Shown here: positions 23,823-26,315 of the stretch, one piece after another | Layout: every line of letters starts with the position of its first letter | How positions within the stretch are numbered: position 1 is the stretch's first letter | Assembly: GCA_038240875.1 (NCBI GenBank) | Contig: JBBRGG010000011.1 | Location: 1 to 26,315 of the forward strand | Length of the DNA stretch: 26,315 nt | Direction of reading: 5' to 3' | Origin: JBBRGG01 sp038240875 | GTDB taxonomy: Bacteria; Planctomycetota; Phycisphaerae; Phycisphaerales; UBA1924 | Position numbers and translations under genes: made by a program | The notes under the pieces: generated by a model | Seen by the model: the letters and a program-made list of their open reading frames with translations, nothing else | What the model was told of the DNA's origin: nothing | The model's database searches: none

Positions 23823-24293
23823 ATGGTAACGATTCGTAGAACACAGGTTGAACGATCACGAGAACGAGTTGCGGGGCGTTTGCCTGGTCGATTTGATGCA
23901 CTGGTCGCGTTGATGCCGCCACAGGCGATTGAGGATGATGTGCAGCTTGAGAATACGACCGAGATGATTGATCGGTTGATGGCGGTTGCGAAGTTGACCA
24001 GCGGGCAAGCGAGTTACATGGAGACGCTGGTGCAGCTTGTCGAGGCGTTTGAAGCGGTGCAGTATGCGGAAGACATGCGTGAAGCAGGTGGGCGTCGGCG
24101 GGTGTGCGGGATCGAAATACTCACGCATTTGCTGGACGAGAACGAGATGAACGCGTCAGATTTGGCAAGGTTGCTTGGAGTGCACGCGAGCATGGGCTCG
24201 AAGATTTTGAAGGGTGAGCGGTCGTTAACGGTGGACCACCTTCGGATATTGACGGCTCGGTTCAAGGTTTCGCCAGAGGCGTTTATTGAATGA
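23823..24293 (+). CDS. higA: HigA-type HTH antitoxin
   Basis: 156 residues. The N-terminal ~95 residues are helical (toxin-binding arm in this family, COG5499-like). The C-terminal part is a Cro/CI-type helix-turn-helix: EILTHLLDENEMNASDLARL, then LGVHASMGSKILKGERSLTV, then DHLRILTARFKVSPEAF. The ATG at 23823 has GTAGGGA just upstream. The role is to neutralise HigB and, by family precedent, to repress the promoter at the palindrome 23421-23437. leuS starts 66 bp after the stop and may receive read-through, since no terminator is visible between them. Confidence 0.88.
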   Translation: MVTIRRTQVERSRERVAGRLPGRFDALVALMPPQAIEDDVQLENTTEMIDRLMAVAKLTSGQASYMETLVQLVEAFEAVQYAEDMREAGGRRRVCGIEILTHLLDENEMNASDLARLLGVHASMGSKILKGERSLTVDHLRILTARFKVSPEAFIE

Positions 24294-24359
24294 GATTTGG
24301 TTAAGCCTGTGTGGTGAAGTGGGTGGGGAGCGTGGTTTGGCCTCACTAGACTTGGGGCT

Positions 24360-26315
24360 ATGAGCACGTCCACGCACGCATTAACGCACGCACAGAACGA
24401 CACGCCGACGCATCGGTATACGGCGGCGCTAGCCAACCACATCGAGAGCGATTGGCAATCGCGGTGGCGGCACATGGAAACATTTCGCGCGCCAAACCCG
24501 GGCGAAACCGGGTTTGATGCGAGCAAGCCCAAGAAGTATGTGCTCGACATGTTTCCGTACCCCAGCGGCGTTGGCTTGCACGTGGGGCATCCGGTGGGGT
24601 ACATCGCGACCGATGCGTATGCGCGGTACTTGCGGATGACGGGGCACAATGTGCTGCACGCGATGGGGTACGACGCGTTTGGACTGCCTGCGGAGCAGTA
24701 TGCGGTGCAGACCGGGCAGCACCCACGGATCACGACCGAGGCGAATGTCGCGACGATGCGAGCGCAGCTCTCGCGGCTTGGGATGGGGCATGATCCGCGG
24801 CGCGGCGTATCGACGACGGACGAGGCGTTTTATCGCTGGACGCAGTGGATTTTCCTGCAGATGTACAACAGTTGGTACGACGCGGAGGCAGAGGTACGAG
24901 GTGGAAGTGGGGGCGGAAGTGAGGGCGGAAGTGGGGGTGGAGAAGGTGTACGAGGGCGAGCGCGGCCTATTACCGAGTTGGTGAAAGAGTTTGAGGAAGG
25001 CAAACGCGCGACGAGCACGAAAGAGAATGGCGGGGCGGGGCGGGCGTGGAAGTTTTTGAATGATGAACAGAAGCGAGCGGAGATTGATGGGCATCGGTTG
25101 GCGTTTGTGACCGAGGTGCCTGTGAATTGGTGCCCGAGGCTTGGGACGGTATTGGCGAATGAAGAGGTGACTGCGGATGGGCGGAGCGAGCGCGGGAATT
25201 TCCAGGTGTTTAAGAGGCCTTTGAAGCAGTGGATGATGCGGATCACGGCGTATGCGCAGCGACTGGAAAGAGATTTGGACAAGTTGACGTGGCCCGAGCC
25301 GGTAAAGAACATGCAGCGGCACTGGATCGGCACGAGCGAGGGCGCGATGGTGCGGTTTGGTGTTGATGGGTTGATCGGCGAAACCATCGAGGTGTTTACC
25401 ACGCGGCCGGATACGTTGTTTGGGGCGACGTACATCGTGCTTGCGCCTGAGCATCCGATGGTGGATCGGATGTTGGTGGCCGAGCCGATTCGTGGTGCGA
25501 TGAGCACTGGGCCATTTACGCGGGCAAAGTATCCGGGGATGAAAGAGTGCGTGCTGGCGGAGCACATCGTGGCGTATCGCGCGTGGGCAGCAGCCAAGAC
25601 GCAGGAAGAGCGGACGGATGGGGGCAGAGATGGGAGCAGAGATGGGGGCAGAGATGGGGAGGATGCGGTGAAGGAGAAGACGGGCGTGTTTACAGGGGCA
25701 TATGCGCTGAACCCGGTGAATGGGGCCAGAGTGCCTGTGTTCATTGCGGATTACGTGATGATGGGGTATGGCACGGGGGCGATCATGGCGGTGCCGGGGC
25801 ATGATGTGCGAGACTTTGCGTTTGCGAAGGCGATGAAGCTGCCGATTGTGCGGGTGGTGAAGGCAGAGGTGAAGGAGAAGGATGCCAGAGGCGGAGAGGG
25901 CGAAGTAAAGAATGTGGTGATGGAAGAGGCGTTTGTTGATGAAGGCGTAGCGGTGAACTCGCCTTGGATTGAGGGGTTGGCAACGGGCGAGGCCAAGGCG
26001 AAGATGATCGCGTTGTTGGAGGAGCGGCAGTTTGGTGTGGGGCGGGTGCAGTATCGCTTGCGAGATTGGCTGTTTAGTCGGCAGCGGTATTGGGGCGAGC
26101 CATTCCCGATTGTGTATGACGAGAGAGGGGTGGCGCACGCGCTGCCGGAGAAGATGCTGCCTGTGTTGTTGCCTGCGTTGACGAACTTTCAGCCTGAGAC
26201 GAGTGATGACGCGAATGCGCCGGTTAGGACGCCTTTATCACGGGCGGCGGAGTGGGTGAAGGTGCGGCTGGATTTGGGAGACGGGGAGAAGGAGTACACG
26301 CGAGAGACGAACACG
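24360..26315 (+). CDS. leuS: Leucyl-tRNA synthetase (3' partial)
   Basis: Open from the ATG at 24360 to the window end (652 residues of probably more than 900). It charges tRNA-Leu with leucine. Seen: KYVLDMFPYPSGVGLHVGHP with the HIGH-type HVGH (74-77), GYDAFGLPAEQYA (103-115), zinc/linker-region VPVNWCPRLGTVLANEEV, the CP1 editing domain FTTRPDTLFGATY (346-358) and GYGTGAIMAVPGHDVRDFAF (editing Asp at 482), then RDWLFSRQRYWGEPFPI. Two insertions are unusual: a Gly/Ser-rich linker (GGSGGGSEGGSGGG, 181-194) plus ~30 polar residues, and DGGRDGSRDGGRDG (420-433) inside the editing domain. Both are read from 12-bp repeats and keep the frame. The KMSKS motif lies outside the window. Confidence 0.97.
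   Translation, partial: MSTSTHALTHAQNDTPTHRYTAALANHIESDWQSRWRHMETFRAPNPGETGFDASKPKKYVLDMFPYPSGVGLHVGHPVGYIATDAYARYLRMTGHNVLHAMGYDAFGLPAEQYAVQTGQHPRITTEANVATMRAQLSRLGMGHDPRRGVSTTDEAFYRWTQWIFLQMYNSWYDAEAEVRGGSGGGSEGGSGGGEGVRGRARPITELVKEFEEGKRATSTKENGGAGRAWKFLNDEQKRAEIDGHRLAFVTEVPVNWCPRLGTVLANEEVTADGRSERGNFQVFKRPLKQWMMRITAYAQRLERDLDKLTWPEPVKNMQRHWIGTSEGAMVRFGVDGLIGETIEVFTTRPDTLFGATYIVLAPEHPMVDRMLVAEPIRGAMSTGPFTRAKYPGMKECVLAEHIVAYRAWAAAKTQEERTDGGRDGSRDGGRDGEDAVKEKTGVFTGAYALNPVNGARVPVFIADYVMMGYGTGAIMAVPGHDVRDFAFAKAMKLPIVRVVKAEVKEKDARGGEGEVKNVVMEEAFVDEGVAVNSPWIEGLATGEAKAKMIALLEERQFGVGRVQYRLRDWLFSRQRYWGEPFPIVYDERGVAHALPEKMLPVLLPALTNFQPETSDDANAPVRTPLSRAAEWVKVRLDLGDGEKEYTRETNT
24900..24941 (+). repeat. 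12-bp in-frame minisatellite in leuS (Gly-Ser linker)
   Basis: Units of the form GGYGGAAGTGRG at 24900-24911, 24912-24923 and 24924-24935, then a half unit. Encodes GGSG/GGSE/GGSG/GG. Confidence 0.9.
25623..25658 (+). repeat. Second 12-bp in-frame minisatellite in leuS
   Basis: GGCAGAGATGGG three times (25623-25634, 25635-25646, 25647-25658; the middle copy starts with A). It encodes the Gly/Ser-Arg-Asp-Gly repeats inserted in the editing domain. Confidence 0.9.

Noticed and set aside
24429..26138. 569-codon open frame on the minus strand
   Set aside because: It is antisense to leuS, whose HIGH, editing and catalytic motifs are all in the plus-strand frame. The antisense product is an Arg/His/Pro-rich shadow of G-rich codons.

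Overview
The window looks like chromosomal DNA of a G+C-rich planctomycete, most likely class Phycisphaerae. The pointers are two secreted proteins that end in dockerin-like EF-hand modules finishing in ...GC, a long acidic-insert sigma-54, a long FolC, a metzincin/FG-GAP exoprotein, and an HTH / ABC-ATPase / acetyltransferase / terminase cluster. The taxonomic call comes from protein style only; there is no rRNA or tRNA gene in the window.

Layout. 1-815: 3' part of a secreted FGE/SUMF1-fold protein with two dockerin-like calcium loops. 909-1889: multi-pass membrane protein of unknown role. 2369-3190: LuxR-type regulator. 3191-4067: long non-coding stretch with tandem repeats and two elaborate hairpins. 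4068-4911: secreted FG-GAP/Ig-like/dockerin-like gene broken by one extra base. 4912-5506: convergent intergenic region with a terminator for each strand. 5507-7126 (-): GT39-like membrane glycosyltransferase, divergent from recR (7311-8051). rpoN (8321-10105) follows. 10583-12424 (-): acyl-CoA carboxylase carboxyltransferase subunit. 12620-15823 (-): secreted metzincin with about ten FG-GAP repeats. 15824-16882: about 1 kb without a gene.

16883-21251 is the most unusual part: a compact co-directional cluster of a double-HTH protein, a soluble ABC ATPase, a GNAT acetyltransferase whose start overlaps the ATPase stop (ATGA), and a large-terminase-like ATPase/nuclease with all its key acidic residues. 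No portal, capsid, protease or tail gene accompanies it. The ATPase and acetyltransferase look like the two halves of the COG2401 fusion family split into two genes. I read this as a domesticated or stand-alone DNA-processing system of unknown function rather than a prophage.

After it come folC (21665-23353), a HigB/HigA toxin-antitoxin pair behind a clear promoter and palindromic operator (23421-24293), and the 5' two thirds of leuS (24360 to the window end).

Two window-scale patterns stand out. First, the plus strand is C-rich from about 2 kb to 18.5 kb whatever the gene direction, is balanced near 18.9 kb, and is G-rich from about 20 kb on: an origin-type GC-skew switch inside the terminase cluster. 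Second, short in-frame repeats, usually 12 bp, sit inside housekeeping genes (leuS twice, the carboxyltransferase, the HTH gene), and a TTGGGG-like tract sits inside the glycosyltransferase. Each has its G-rich strand on the side expected from the local skew.
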